DNA of 64,000 bases from Methanoregulaceae archaeon (GCA_015660885.1 JACTUB010000011.1:26789-90788), one strand, 5' to 3'; counted from the first letter of the stretch, positions 34,816-44,386 are shown. The notes: generated by a model not told the origin, from the letters alone. Numbers and translations: made by a program.

Positions 34816-37203
34816 ATGCAACCAGAACAAACTGATAATTCACAGGAAAAAATTGTCATACCACTCTTTGAGATCGTCGTCTACCCGGACAGTCGGACAA
34901 AATTTTCGGTTGAGCGGGCCACCGGAGACCTCCTGCTGGCTGAAATGAAGGATACCGAAACTGCGCATGCAGTCGGGTTGACCCTGAAAAGCGGCACGAG
35001 GCCATCAGAAGTGACCACAGAGTCGCTGTACAAAACCGGCAACCTGTTCCGGATCTCACACGTGCAGCCTGCAGACGAAGGGTACCTGATCTGTGCGCAG
35101 GTTGTGCAGAGAGTAAAGGCTCTCTCCCTGTCTCAAAGAGAGGGACAATTTTATGCCACATACGAACCGGTCCCCGACCTGCAGGATCTTGAAGAAGACC
35201 TGCAGGCCCGGATCCTTGTGGACATAAAAAGCACCATCCACGAGATCAGCAGCCGCTTTAACGGCTCCGAACAGTTTACCCGGCCGATTGACCGGATGGA
35301 CTCCGTCGACCAGATCATGGGTTTCGTCATGCCTTTCCTGCCGGTCAACCTTGCCGAGAAGCAAGCGCTCCTCGAGATCGATTCTATCCGCCAGCGGTAC
35401 ATCTCGTTCCTTGAGCTTCTGATCAGGACAAGAGAGAATATCAACATCCGGATTGAGATGGCAAAAAAAGTCTCCGACCGGGTGAACAAGTCCACCCGGG
35501 AAGCGATGCTCCGGGAGCAGCTCAGGATGATCCAGGAAGAGCTCAATGAGGGCGAGGCCACTTCGGGAGACGGGGGATACCGGGAACAGATCGAGAACTC
35601 AAAGATGCCTGATGAGATAAGAAAGAAGGCATTATCAGAGCTCAAAAAACTTGAAACGGGTGGCAGCCAGAACCATGAAAGCCCGGTTATCAGGAATTAT
35701 CTCGACCTCCTGCTCGAACTTCCCTGGGTTACCGAAGAGAAAAAGAGCATCGATATCGCACAGGCCCGCAGGGTGCTCGAGAACAACCACAAAGGGCTGG
35801 AAAAAGTCAAGGAGAGGATCATCCAGCACCTGGCAGTCATGAAATTAAAACAGGAGAAACAGGGCTCAATCATTCTTCTGACAGGCCCTCCCGGTACCGG
35901 GAAAACGAGCCTCGGGAAGAGTATTGCAGAAGCCCTCGGGCGGGAATATGTCCGGATCAGCCTCGGGGGTGTCCGGGATGAAGCAGAGATCCGGGGGCAC
36001 CGCAGGACCTATGTCGGCGCCCTTCCCGGAAGAATTATTCAGGGCATCAAAAGAGCAGGCACGAAAAACCCTGTCTTTATTCTCGATGAGATCGATAAGC
36101 TTGCCGTTTCCTATGCAGGAGATCCGGCCAGTGCCCTCTTAGAAGTGCTTGACCCTGAGCAGAACAACACTTTCTCAGACCACTACCTGGAAGTCCCCTA
36201 CGATCTGTCTGATGTATTGTTCATCGCTACTGCCAATTCCCTCGCAACAATCCCGGCTCCACTGCTTGACAGAATGGAGCACATTGAGATTTCGGGCTAC
36301 ACAAAAAATGAGAAGTTTGCCATCGCAAAAGACCACCTTCTTCCTAAGACTCTCGAAGAACATGGTCTTGATACGGATAAACTAAGGATTGAAGATGAAG
36401 CCTTAAAGGTCATCATTGAAAAGTACACACGCGAAGCCGGCGTCCGTTGGCTGAAAAAGCAACTGGCAAAGACGGCTCGGTTTGTATCCGAAAAGATTGT
36501 ATCCGGACAAGCTGACCTGCCGTACGTTGTGAAGCCGGATATGCTTGATGCTATCCTCGGTAAAGAAGTGATCCGGCAGGATGAGGCAAGGAAAGAGCAG
36601 GTTCCAGGTGTCGTTACCGGGCTTGCATGGACACCGGTTGGCGGAGACATTCTTTTCATCGAAGGGACATTCATGCCCGGAAAAGGAAATCTTACGCTTA
36701 CCGGCCAGCTCGGGGATGTGATGAAAGAGTCTGCAACGATATCGCTGAGTCTCATCAGATCACGGCTTGCACACACTGCAAACAGTTTTGACTTTATTAA
36801 AAGCGATATTCATATCCACGTGCCGTCAGGTGCTACCCCAAAGGACGGCCCGTCAGCGGGTGTGACGCTCTTTACAGCCCTGGCATCTTTGATTACCGGC
36901 AAAACCGTTGACCCGAAACTTGCCATGACCGGGGAGATCACGTTAAGCGGTACCGTATTGCCGGTGGGCGGAATAAAGGAAAAAATGCTGGCAGCACACA
37001 GGGCCGGAATAAAAAAGGTAATTCTGCCAAAGGAGAATGCAAGAGACCTGGAGGATGTGCCCGGAGATGTGAGAGGTGAACTTATCTTTGTAATGGTAGA
37101 GACCATTGATGAGGTTTTAAAGGAGGCACTGGACATTGACCTGCCCGGACCGGTCGCGTCATATGCCGGAAACGGCCTGGCACCTGTCCATTCTGGTCCG
37201 TAA
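34816..37203 (+). CDS. lon: ATP-dependent protease LonA, soluble bacterial type
   Basis: 795 residues. LON substrate domain (about 13-205, beginning IVIPLFEIVVYP), coiled middle, AAA+ domain with Walker A GPPGTGKTS at about 357 and Walker B FILDEIDK, then the S16 peptidase domain with Ser at about 680 (PKDGPSAG) and the Lys of GGIKEK at about 721-723. No membrane helix is present, unlike the usual archaeal LonB, so the gene has bacterial ancestry. ATG 34816 has GAGG just upstream. It degrades damaged or regulatory proteins; MarR control is suggested by position. Confidence 0.95.
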   Translation: MQPEQTDNSQEKIVIPLFEIVVYPDSRTKFSVERATGDLLLAEMKDTETAHAVGLTLKSGTRPSEVTTESLYKTGNLFRISHVQPADEGYLICAQVVQRVKALSLSQREGQFYATYEPVPDLQDLEEDLQARILVDIKSTIHEISSRFNGSEQFTRPIDRMDSVDQIMGFVMPFLPVNLAEKQALLEIDSIRQRYISFLELLIRTRENINIRIEMAKKVSDRVNKSTREAMLREQLRMIQEELNEGEATSGDGGYREQIENSKMPDEIRKKALSELKKLETGGSQNHESPVIRNYLDLLLELPWVTEEKKSIDIAQARRVLENNHKGLEKVKERIIQHLAVMKLKQEKQGSIILLTGPPGTGKTSLGKSIAEALGREYVRISLGGVRDEAEIRGHRRTYVGALPGRIIQGIKRAGTKNPVFILDEIDKLAVSYAGDPASALLEVLDPEQNNTFSDHYLEVPYDLSDVLFIATANSLATIPAPLLDRMEHIEISGYTKNEKFAIAKDHLLPKTLEEHGLDTDKLRIEDEALKVIIEKYTREAGVRWLKKQLAKTARFVSEKIVSGQADLPYVVKPDMLDAILGKEVIRQDEARKEQVPGVVTGLAWTPVGGDILFIEGTFMPGKGNLTLTGQLGDVMKESATISLSLIRSRLAHTANSFDFIKSDIHIHVPSGATPKDGPSAGVTLFTALASLITGKTVDPKLAMTGEITLSGTVLPVGGIKEKMLAAHRAGIKKVILPKENARDLEDVPGDVRGELIFVMVETIDEVLKEALDIDLPGPVASYAGNGLAPVHSGP

Positions 37204-37220
37204 CAATACATCTTTCTAAC

Positions 37221-37254
37221 GCCCGGGTGATCCAGGACAGCCCTGTTCCCGGGC
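37221..37254 (+). terminator. Strong hairpin after lon
   Basis: GCCCGGG at 37221-37227 pairs perfectly with CCCGGGC at 37248-37254, enclosing an inner CAGG/CCTG pair, and a short GGGTTT follows. It lies 18 nt after the lon stop and may end transcription or protect the 3' end. Confidence 0.5.
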
Positions 37255-37422
37255 GGGTTTCATCGTCTCCCTGAATCGGCCGTATATTCCGAAAATCGGG
37301 CAATGTATCCGCTCTCTTCTCCCACCGAACATCATTCAGCTGACGAGCATTCGCCTGCCACTGCTCAGCACTGGAACGTCCGGGTGATGCACGAGATACA
37401 CCTGGCCGCTCTTATGCAGGTA

Positions 37423-37659
37423 TTAAACCATGATACAAAACCGCTCAAAGTAACATTCGCCAGACGTCAGTTTTTCCCCGGGCTTGAGGTTGAGGATGAA
37501 CCTGTCGGCATGGTCAAGGCATACGTATGGCGAACAGCACCCGAATCCCTGATACCCTATTGCGTCCTTTTCACAGTACTCGCACTTTCCTTTTTCCGCC
37601 GTGGTAATCACCTCTTTCCCTACAAAAACGGGGGGGTGCACCTTCCGGTTCTCTGGCAT
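37423..37659 (-). CDS. Small Cys/His protein, probable zinc binder
   Basis: 78 residues with CEYCEKDAIGYQGFGCCSPYVC followed by DHADRF; four to six Cys plus His fit a small zinc finger of the DUF2180/B-box-like kind found in methanogens. It starts 2 nt after the stop of the Lon-like protease gene, so the two are co-transcribed and may work together. It lies convergent with lon. Confidence 0.6.
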   Translation of the reverse strand: MPENRKVHPPVFVGKEVITTAEKGKCEYCEKDAIGYQGFGCCSPYVCLDHADRFILNLKPGEKLTSGECYFERFCIMV

Positions 37660-37661
37660 AT

Positions 37662-38525
37662 TTATTTTGAGGGTTTCAAAGCAGCAGCAATGACATCATC
37701 AATCGTATTTACGTAAGTGATATTGATTCCGATGTTCTTCTCGATATAGTCACTGGCAGATACCTGCTGTTGTGGCTGTTGTGCGACACTGAAGATTCCG
37801 GTACCCGCCATCAGGGGAACCGGAGGAGTGATCAACTGGTTTTCACCAGGGATCATGAACAGGGTTTTTCCGTTTTCCTTTGCGGCAGTTGCCTTTGCTA
37901 TCACTCCACCGATTGCCCCGATGTGACCGTTACCGTCTATGGTGCCGGTCAGGGTCAGTCTCTGATCGATCGGGTGTCTATCGATTGCAGAGATCGTAAG
38001 AAGCGTCATCAGAGCCCCGGCGCTCGGGCCATCCACTTCAGAGATTTTGTCACCGGAATCGATGGAAAATATCACGTCGCTGTTCGAGAGATCGACCCCC
38101 GTTTTGTTCCTGGCAACAGCAACTGCCGTATTTGCCGCATCCTGAAATACTACTCCCATCAGCGGTTTTGTCTGGACCAGTACCCTTCCTTTACCTGGCG
38201 CGATCTCAACAGAGATATTCATGATCGACCCTTTTTGTACCAAAGTCTGGGCAATATATCTCCCGCGGTTTACCATCTGGACAGTCTGGCTTACCGCCGG
38301 TGCCTGAAGTGATGCGTACCCAACAATTCCCCCGGTTGAAGAAATCCCGGGAGTGGTCTGGTCTACCTTCGATTGTAGCTGGGTATTGTTCGCTGTCAGA
38401 TTATTTATCTGGCTAATCAGCCCGGATATCCTGTTCTGGTCCGAGGGAACATAGAAACTGAGGAAAAAAACATTTACACAGATCGATACCATGAGAAGAA
38501 CAGTAATAACCTGAGTGATTTTCAT
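37662..38525 (-). CDS. Membrane-anchored Lon-like S16 protease, no ATPase domain
   Basis: 287 residues. One N-terminal membrane helix (about 7-27), a short coiled stretch, then an S16 peptidase-fold domain with DGPSAGALMTLLT (Ser) and IGAIGGVIAKATAA (Lys), homologous to the Lon C-terminal domain but without AAA+ module. Archaeal COG1750 proteins have this layout and face the outside. It would cleave unfolded or small peptides without ATP. It lies convergent to the full LonA gene. Confidence 0.88.
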   Translation of the reverse strand: MKITQVITVLLMVSICVNVFFLSFYVPSDQNRISGLISQINNLTANNTQLQSKVDQTTPGISSTGGIVGYASLQAPAVSQTVQMVNRGRYIAQTLVQKGSIMNISVEIAPGKGRVLVQTKPLMGVVFQDAANTAVAVARNKTGVDLSNSDVIFSIDSGDKISEVDGPSAGALMTLLTISAIDRHPIDQRLTLTGTIDGNGHIGAIGGVIAKATAAKENGKTLFMIPGENQLITPPVPLMAGTGIFSVAQQPQQQVSASDYIEKNIGINITYVNTIDDVIAAALKPSK

Positions 38526-38645
38526 CGGATCTTTCCCCCTCTTGCATTTCCTGAGTATTTTCTTTGTGACTATAATGGGTTTTTGAATAGGGCAATCCCA
38601 AGACAGTTAATTGCCGGCCGGATCGTCCCGTTGAAAAACGGTGAG

Positions 38646-39026
38646 TCAATATCTTCCCCCTGTAAAAACCTGGTACGTATAATTATACTGGCAGTCCAGA
38701 GCAGAAAATTCGGCAATGGACATCTGAACCGTTTTTTTCATCAGGGGAAATAACAGGGGAATGCTGAATGTTTTTGTCTGGCTGTGGCAATACACAGATG
38801 TTGGCATCAACGTGATTTCCACATCAACATTTTCAAAGGTACTATTCGTCGGGTTGGTTATCTGAAAACTCGTTGTGTAGACATCAAAATTACCAACCGG
38901 GTCTTTCGGGATATCACCCAGGTCAAGGCTGCTCACGGTAATGTCTCTGTTTCCGCTCCGGGAAACGCATCCGGTACACACGAGCACCAGGAATAACAGC
39001 GAAACAACCCGCCAGGTAACATTCAT
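38646..39026 (-). CDS. Lipoprotein of unknown function
   Basis: 126 residues from ATG 39026. Signal peptide with lipobox VCTGC, then a single beta-sandwich-like domain (FDVYTTSFQITNPTNSTFEN, VDVEITLMP) similar in feel to LEA/DUF3426-type domains. Divergent from the YkgJ-like gene at 39148. No specific family recognised. Confidence 0.68.
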   Translation of the reverse strand: MNVTWRVVSLLFLVLVCTGCVSRSGNRDITVSSLDLGDIPKDPVGNFDVYTTSFQITNPTNSTFENVDVEITLMPTSVYCHSQTKTFSIPLLFPLMKKTVQMSIAEFSALDCQYNYTYQVFTGGRY

Positions 39027-39147
39027 TTGTATCAAATCAACTTCGTCACCTTCATCCTATAAATCTGCCTGCCTGGTAATCCGGAAACGGTGTGTCACCT
39101 CCCCTGTTTTCTCTTACCATGACGCAGATCACAAAAAAATAACTACC

Positions 39148-39576
39148 ATGGAGTATATCCCTATTCACGTGGTGATAGTCCTGATCCCGGAGCAGACCTG
39201 TGTCCAGTGCGGCCGATGTTGCGAGAAATGGGGATGGGGCCAGAAGGGAATTATTGAAGATATCATCCCATGGATACAGGAGGGTCGCCAGGATATCCTG
39301 CAGCACGTTTCCCTAATATTTCAGGGTGGAAAACGGTGCAGCGGGAGGGATATTTCTGTGGATGATTTGCCCGGTATCGTTCTCATTCACTATTGGACCG
39401 GAACTGATGGCAGGGCATTATCGTACTGTCCGTTCTTCAGGAAAGCTGATGACGGAAAAGTATACTGCAGTATTCATGACGTGAAACCAAAGATCTGCAC
39501 CGGGTTTATGCCCTGGAATGAAGGAATCCGCGATTATGCGCTGAACTGTCCTGCCTGCAGGAATTCTGCTCCGTGA
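39148..39576 (+). CDS. YkgJ-family Cys-cluster protein
   Basis: 142 residues. The N-terminal C-x2-C-x2-CC motif (CVQCGRCC) with later Cys (YCPFF, YCSIHD, KPKICTGF, NCPACR) marks the zinc/iron-chelating CxxCxxCC family. Members bind a metal or Fe-S cluster; function is unknown. ATG 39148 is chosen because the upstream part of the longer frame (from 38941) is antisense to the lipoprotein. Confidence 0.8.
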   Translation: MEYIPIHVVIVLIPEQTCVQCGRCCEKWGWGQKGIIEDIIPWIQEGRQDILQHVSLIFQGGKRCSGRDISVDDLPGIVLIHYWTGTDGRALSYCPFFRKADDGKVYCSIHDVKPKICTGFMPWNEGIRDYALNCPACRNSAP

Positions 39577-40026
39577 TACCAGGAACGGAGGAGTTGTTTT
39601 TCTGGCAGGTATGAACGATTGGCACTTTTTTAGAGGGGAAGCCTTTTTCCATTCACCGGTTAATCCTCTGCCAGCGGAAGTTCTTGCACTGGTGCAGATT
39701 CATTGCATCCAGGATCGTCCGGAATGGTATTCTCCGACTCTGCCGGAATTTTTTTCATGTATCTGCAGTACCTGTCATTACCAACATATCCCTAACCGAT
39801 ATCCTCCCAATAAAATTTGATTAGTTACCTTGGAGAAAAGAACTATCATCCTGAAAGAAGGCCGATATGGAATGGGTGAATCTCAGCATAACCGATTCCT
39901 GCTTTCACGGGCCGGGTCGTCGTTAAATATTTTCTGGGCATCTATTGCCGAATCCACACGGTATACCAGGGTGCCGATTGAGCCGTCAGTGGCATATCCG
40001 TTTCTTTAATTGAAAACTGGAAAAGA
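39577..40026. other. Intergenic stretch without a supported gene
   Basis: A plus-strand frame (39611-39820, 69 codons) has no recognised motif and an unusual Cys/His/Pro composition; I do not call it. AT-rich tracts near 39820-39860 could be promoter or terminator sequence. Confidence 0.35.
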
Positions 40027-41232
40027 TTACTGGTTTATATGGACAACTTTGGCGGGCGGAAACCCATTGAACCAGGTGGATGAGGCGATTGAATAAGCAC
40101 CGATGTTCTCAGAATATACCAGATCATTGACATCTAGCTCAGGCAGATCTGCACTCAGCGTGATGGTATCGAAAGCATCACAGGTTGGCCCGAACACAGC
40201 AGATATCTGTGTTTTGCCCTCCTTGAACGATACGACCGGGTACGTGCAGTGGTCGAAAACCTGACCTGAATACGTATGATACACGCCATCGTTGATGTAA
40301 TAGGAAGGTTTCCCGTCGCGAAATGCTTTTCCGATCACTTTTGCCACCAGCGTGCAGCTGTTTGCAACGAGGAATCTTCCCGGCTCTGCGAGGATCTGCA
40401 TATCTTTCGGGAACAGGCGGTTGATCTCGAGAATCAGTTTTTTTGCAAGCGGTGTCAGGGTCTTAATCCCGGGATGATACTTTACCGGGAAACCTCCACC
40501 GATATCAAGAATCCTGATCTCCCGTCCTGTTCGTTCCTCAATCTCTTTGATAATATTTGCAGACAACTGCAGGGCCTGGACGTAATTCTCAAAATTGGTG
40601 CACTGGCTGCCCACGTGGAAACTCAGGCCTTCTACAACAAGGTCCATGGAAAATGCACTGGCAATCAGATCGACTGCTTCGCCCGGGTCCGCACCAAACT
40701 TGGATGACAGTTCGACCATTGAACCGGTATTGGGAACCCGCAGCCGCAATACGAGGCCGGCGTGAGGTGCATGCAGCTTGATCTTTTTCAGTTCCTCGCT
40801 GTTGTCAAATGTCACCAGAGGTTTGTAGTGATCGAGAGCTTCAAGGGTTTCTATCGGTTTGATCGTATTTGCATAGATGATGTTATCCCATATCCAGTCC
40901 TGCCGTTCTTTTTTGGGCATAAGCCTGACATTTTCGTAGACAATCATGAATTCGGGCATGGAAGCTACATCAAAACTGCATCCCATCTTAAAAAGCGTCT
41001 TTACAATTTCAGGGTTTGAATTTGCCTTGACCGCATAGTAAATCTGGACAAATGGCAGGTGCGCTTTGAATTCCAGGAAATTCTTTCGGATCTTTTCATG
41101 GTCGATCACGAAGATAGGGGTTCCCTGTTCCCGGGCCAGCTTTTGGAGAAGTGCCTTCCTTGCCTTGCCAATATGGGGAACCCCTTCATCATGCCTGTCC
41201 TTTTCACAGCCCTTTTTCACGTTTTTTTCCAC
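40027..41232 (-). CDS. Type III PLP decarboxylase, probably ornithine decarboxylase
   Basis: 401 residues. Alanine-racemase-fold decarboxylase: PLP Lys69 in YYAVKANS, then LSFHVGSQCTN, LDIGGGFPV, LAEPGRFLVANSC and FGPTCDAFDTI, where the C-D-x-x-D element contacts substrate from the other subunit. The short substrate helix and the adjacent homospermidine synthase point to ornithine (putrescine formation) rather than diaminopimelate; lysine or carboxynorspermidine cannot be excluded. It starts 21 nt after the homospermidine synthase stop, so both are one unit. Confidence 0.82.
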   Translation of the reverse strand: MEKNVKKGCEKDRHDEGVPHIGKARKALLQKLAREQGTPIFVIDHEKIRKNFLEFKAHLPFVQIYYAVKANSNPEIVKTLFKMGCSFDVASMPEFMIVYENVRLMPKKERQDWIWDNIIYANTIKPIETLEALDHYKPLVTFDNSEELKKIKLHAPHAGLVLRLRVPNTGSMVELSSKFGADPGEAVDLIASAFSMDLVVEGLSFHVGSQCTNFENYVQALQLSANIIKEIEERTGREIRILDIGGGFPVKYHPGIKTLTPLAKKLILEINRLFPKDMQILAEPGRFLVANSCTLVAKVIGKAFRDGKPSYYINDGVYHTYSGQVFDHCTYPVVSFKEGKTQISAVFGPTCDAFDTITLSADLPELDVNDLVYSENIGAYSIASSTWFNGFPPAKVVHINQ

Positions 41233-41253
41233 CTTTGGATGTACATGAGTGAT

Positions 41254-42696
41254 TCATTGCACGAATAAGAAGTTTTTGAATTGCCAGACATCCTCTCGGT
41301 CATAATTATTTGCCGGGTTCTCCTTGAAATATACTGCTCTGTTTTTCAACGGTGTCCAGTCAGAAGGGCCGGACCAGAACGTACCTAAGTATGGCTTTGC
41401 GATGTCAAGGACAAATTCATGCGGCAGATCATCAGGAAGACAGAACCCTTTCTTTGGATTCTCTATCATCCACATCACTGCAGTAACAACACCAAGTGCA
41501 ACCTGAACTGTTGTTGCATTCTGCCCGGGTGCTAGTGTTTTTGCCTCTTCGATGGAGAGGATGCTCCCGGTCCACCAGGAATTATACGGATGCCCCATCA
41601 GGAGCGCTCCTAAAATGTCCGATCCGGATACGATTTCCCGGTCATTCATGATCCGGAGTTTGGGTTGCAGTTCGTAGTTCCTTCCCCGCAACTCATGGAG
41701 AGAGGCAATTGTCGCATCACAGGGCATGTACGCGTAGTGCACGGTCGGACGGTAGATTGCCTTACCGTCATTCCAGACAGTCCAGCGGTCAGATATGCCA
41801 AATGCCTCCCCGTGCCGGATGACCATGCCGACAATCTCCTGGTTCGGGATCCAGGACCGGACCCAGGTATTAATCCCCATCTGGGTAAGGAAAATTTCGT
41901 TCTTTGGTCCTTCAGGAGGCACCAGTGCCCGATCGGGAAGCTCTTTCTCATGCGTTCCCCATCCAATCTCTGCGGGAGCGGTCCCCTCTTCTTTTAATCC
42001 TTCAATACACCAGGTGCCCACGAACTCGTCAATCTTCTTGGGTGACCGGGTGATCTGAGTATCCCGTTCAGAACAGTGGATGACTTTCACTCCGGTTGCC
42101 ATTGCAAGCTCGGCAAACTTATAATCCCGGATCAGCATCTCCATTCCTTTTGGGTCAGGTGCGATATCATCGGCGATCATCCGGTGTGCGATATCAAAAA
42201 GCCCCTGCCGGGCGAAGTGCGAGATGAGTCCCGGGTTTGCACCGTGATCAACGACGGCGGTAGCGGCGTTATCGAGGTCTTTTGTCAGCTCATGGAGCTT
42301 CATCTGCCGGAAGTACAGGGTCTTTTCATACGGGCTTGCCGTGAATATCTCTGCATCGGGATCCCAGGCTTCCACCGATGCGTTCACGTACATAACGTTG
42401 TTATCATGGCACCACCGCACAATCTCGCAGCAGTCAATGTTCCATGCAAGATCGATCAATAAACCTCCTGGTGACAGGTATTCAGAGAGGGTCTCGGCGA
42501 GGTTTTCAAGCGTAATCCTTCGCTTGAAGAACCGGAGACCCATCGCTGTCCATGCTTTTAAGTCCTGAGATTTATCCTTAAAATCGAGGATAGTGATATT
42601 TTCAAGCGGTATATTTACATGCCTGAGCAGGATGGGGAGGGTACACTTGGATACCGCACCATATCCTATAATCAAAACCTTATTCCTGAATTCCAT
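41254..42696 (-). CDS. hss: Homospermidine synthase
   Basis: 480 residues. The N-terminal NAD-binding fold (KVLIIGYGAVSKCTLPILL) and the long conserved core with VVDHGANPGLISHFARQG, GWGTHEKELP and GSDILGALLMGHPYNSWW are characteristic of bacterial-type homospermidine synthases. The enzyme joins two putrescines (or spermidine plus putrescine) into sym-homospermidine with NAD as internal carrier. With the downstream decarboxylase it forms a compact polyamine pathway. The promoter region upstream (42740-42770) has a TTATAA tract. Confidence 0.92.
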   Translation of the reverse strand: MEFRNKVLIIGYGAVSKCTLPILLRHVNIPLENITILDFKDKSQDLKAWTAMGLRFFKRRITLENLAETLSEYLSPGGLLIDLAWNIDCCEIVRWCHDNNVMYVNASVEAWDPDAEIFTASPYEKTLYFRQMKLHELTKDLDNAATAVVDHGANPGLISHFARQGLFDIAHRMIADDIAPDPKGMEMLIRDYKFAELAMATGVKVIHCSERDTQITRSPKKIDEFVGTWCIEGLKEEGTAPAEIGWGTHEKELPDRALVPPEGPKNEIFLTQMGINTWVRSWIPNQEIVGMVIRHGEAFGISDRWTVWNDGKAIYRPTVHYAYMPCDATIASLHELRGRNYELQPKLRIMNDREIVSGSDILGALLMGHPYNSWWTGSILSIEEAKTLAPGQNATTVQVALGVVTAVMWMIENPKKGFCLPDDLPHEFVLDIAKPYLGTFWSGPSDWTPLKNRAVYFKENPANNYDREDVWQFKNFLFVQ

Positions 42697-43025
42697 TGCA
42701 GGCCTCCAGGATTCCAGTGTCTACATATGCTCGTACGTTCAATTTCGTTCGTAGTACATTATTCCCTTATAAGAAATATCTGTTCGTGTGGTCGGGAATT
42801 TTCCCGCCAGACAAGTCGAGATTTGAATCAGTTCTTTATCTTTTTTTTATATAGGGAAATTCAGCTATCGTTCAATAGTGCCGGAAAAATAATCCCGAAA
42901 TGTGTTCTAGATAATATGTGAATGATATTTTCGATATCCTTATTTGCATTCTTTTTATGAAGATATCCGGAAAATAAAAAAGCGGTGACTTAATCATAAT
43001 AGTTCCATACTAGTATGGTGATCCC
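42697..43025. promoter_or_regulatory. Divergent polyamine/SepCysS intergenic region
   Basis: AT-rich, without a gene. It holds TATA-like tracts for hss (around 42765-42775, minus) and for the small ORF-SepCysS unit (around 42940-42990, plus). The perfect palindrome CCATACTAGTATGG lies at 43005-43018, its right half overlapping the ribosome-binding sequence (GGTGAT) of the small ORF. Confidence 0.5.
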
Positions 43026-43208
43026 TTGTCGAAAAGGGCTGTCGATATAGTATTCCAGGCAATGTATTCGCTCACGGACCTTAGGGTGATTCTTCGGGAG
43101 ACTGCTCCTTTTCATGAACTTGACACCGACCGGAGAGCTCAGGCCCTACGTCTTCTGGAGAATCTTGAACGGCAGGTAGCATCGTTAAAACAGGAGATGC
43201 TCCGATGA
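43026..43208 (+). CDS. Small protein coupled to SepCysS
   Basis: 60 residues, wholly helical in appearance (RAVDIVFQAMYSLTDL, ALRLLENLERQVASLKQEML). TTG start at 43026 with GGTGAT 3 nt upstream. It overlaps the SepCysS ATG by ATGA, indicating coupled translation. SepCysE is the known bridge protein between SepRS and SepCysS, and SepCysE-like segments exist near or fused to SepCysS in some archaea; this might be a minimal version, but homology cannot be shown by eye. Confidence 0.6.
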   Translation: MSKRAVDIVFQAMYSLTDLRVILRETAPFHELDTDRRAQALRLLENLERQVASLKQEMLR

Positions 43209-44386
43209 GGTGTGCGAACGGGATTGAGGCACGTCAGGTAAATGAGCTCTTCATCAACATTGACCCAATCCAGGCAGGGGGCAGGCTCACTGCTGATGCG
43301 ATGAAAGCCGTCATTGCGTACGGAGACGGGTATTCGGTCTGCGATAACTGCCGTAAACCGAATCGTCTTGACTATATCAGCAAACCGCCTATTGCAGAAT
43401 TCCATAAAGATCTGGCAGCATGGCTCAACATGGATACGATAAGAACGGTACCGGGTGCACGGCGCGGGTTCCAGGCAGTCTCCCATACCTATGTCCATAA
43501 GGGGGACCCAGTGCTTCTGACTTCGCTCTCCCATTACACTGAATTTCTCGCAGTTGAAGAAGCCGGGGGTATCCCCCGGGAAATTACGGTGGATGCAGAT
43601 CACAAGGTCACTGCCGATACCGCGGCAATGAAGATCGAAGAGGTAAAGCGGGAATTCGGCAGGGTGCCAGTCCTTGCCTTGATAGATCACGTCGATTACC
43701 AGTATGGTAACCTGCATGATGTGAAGGCAATCGCCAAAGTGACCCGCCAGTATGATATCCCGATATTGTATAATGGTGCGTATACTGTCGGTATTCTCCC
43801 GGTTGATGGTAAAGATCTCGGTGTTGATTTTGTAGTTGGTTCCGGGCATAAAAGCATGGCCGCTCCTGCACCATCCGGAGTCCTTGCCACAACCACGGAA
43901 CGTGCAGCAGAAGTTTTCCGCACAACGACAATTGTCGGGGATGTAACAAAACGGAAATTCGGGATCAAAGAACCGGAGATGATGGGCTGCACACTTATGG
44001 GTGCTACCCTTGTCGGCCTGATGGCTTCGTTCCCTCATGTTAAGCAGAGGGTGAAACAGTTCGACAGGGAACTGGAAAACAACAGGATCGTCCTGGATGC
44101 TTTACTATCTGTTGAAGGAACAAAAGTCCTTTCGGAATACCCCCGTCAGCACACCCTGACACGGGTAGATACTATTGCATCCTTTGACAAGGTGGCAGAA
44201 TCCCACAAAAAACGGGGATTTTATTTCTCAAGTGCCCTTGAAGAAAAAGGAATTACGGGAGTGATTCCCGGCGCCACAAGAATATGGAAGTTCAACACCT
44301 ATGGGATGACAAGGAAACAGGCGCAGTATCTTGCTGACACCTTTGTTGCCATCGCAAGGGAAAACAATCTCAGTGTTTCTGCGTAG
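43205..44386 (+). CDS. pscS: O-phosphoseryl-tRNA(Cys):Cys-tRNA synthase SepCysS
   Basis: 393 residues, PLP fold type I. The PLP Lys is residue 216 in GSGHKSMAAPAPSG, preceded by ILYNGAYTVG and ALIDHVDYQYG (cofactor Asp/His). The N-terminal GDGYSVCDNC and later MMGCTLMGA carry conserved cysteines used for sulfur transfer; RTVPGARRGFQAV contacts the cofactor phosphate. It converts Sep-tRNA(Cys) to Cys-tRNA(Cys) and is a hallmark of methanogens. The cognate tRNA-Cys is at 11865. Confidence 0.95.
   Translation: MRCANGIEARQVNELFINIDPIQAGGRLTADAMKAVIAYGDGYSVCDNCRKPNRLDYISKPPIAEFHKDLAAWLNMDTIRTVPGARRGFQAVSHTYVHKGDPVLLTSLSHYTEFLAVEEAGGIPREITVDADHKVTADTAAMKIEEVKREFGRVPVLALIDHVDYQYGNLHDVKAIAKVTRQYDIPILYNGAYTVGILPVDGKDLGVDFVVGSGHKSMAAPAPSGVLATTTERAAEVFRTTTIVGDVTKRKFGIKEPEMMGCTLMGATLVGLMASFPHVKQRVKQFDRELENNRIVLDALLSVEGTKVLSEYPRQHTLTRVDTIASFDKVAESHKKRGFYFSSALEEKGITGVIPGATRIWKFNTYGMTRKQAQYLADTFVAIARENNLSVSA

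Noticed and set aside
39611..39820. 69-codon plus-strand ORF
   Set aside because: No homology signal, no ribosome-binding site, poor composition.
43139..44038. 299-codon minus-strand open frame opposite SepCysS
   Set aside because: It is fully antisense to a certain gene, has no protein-like motif and arises from codon bias.
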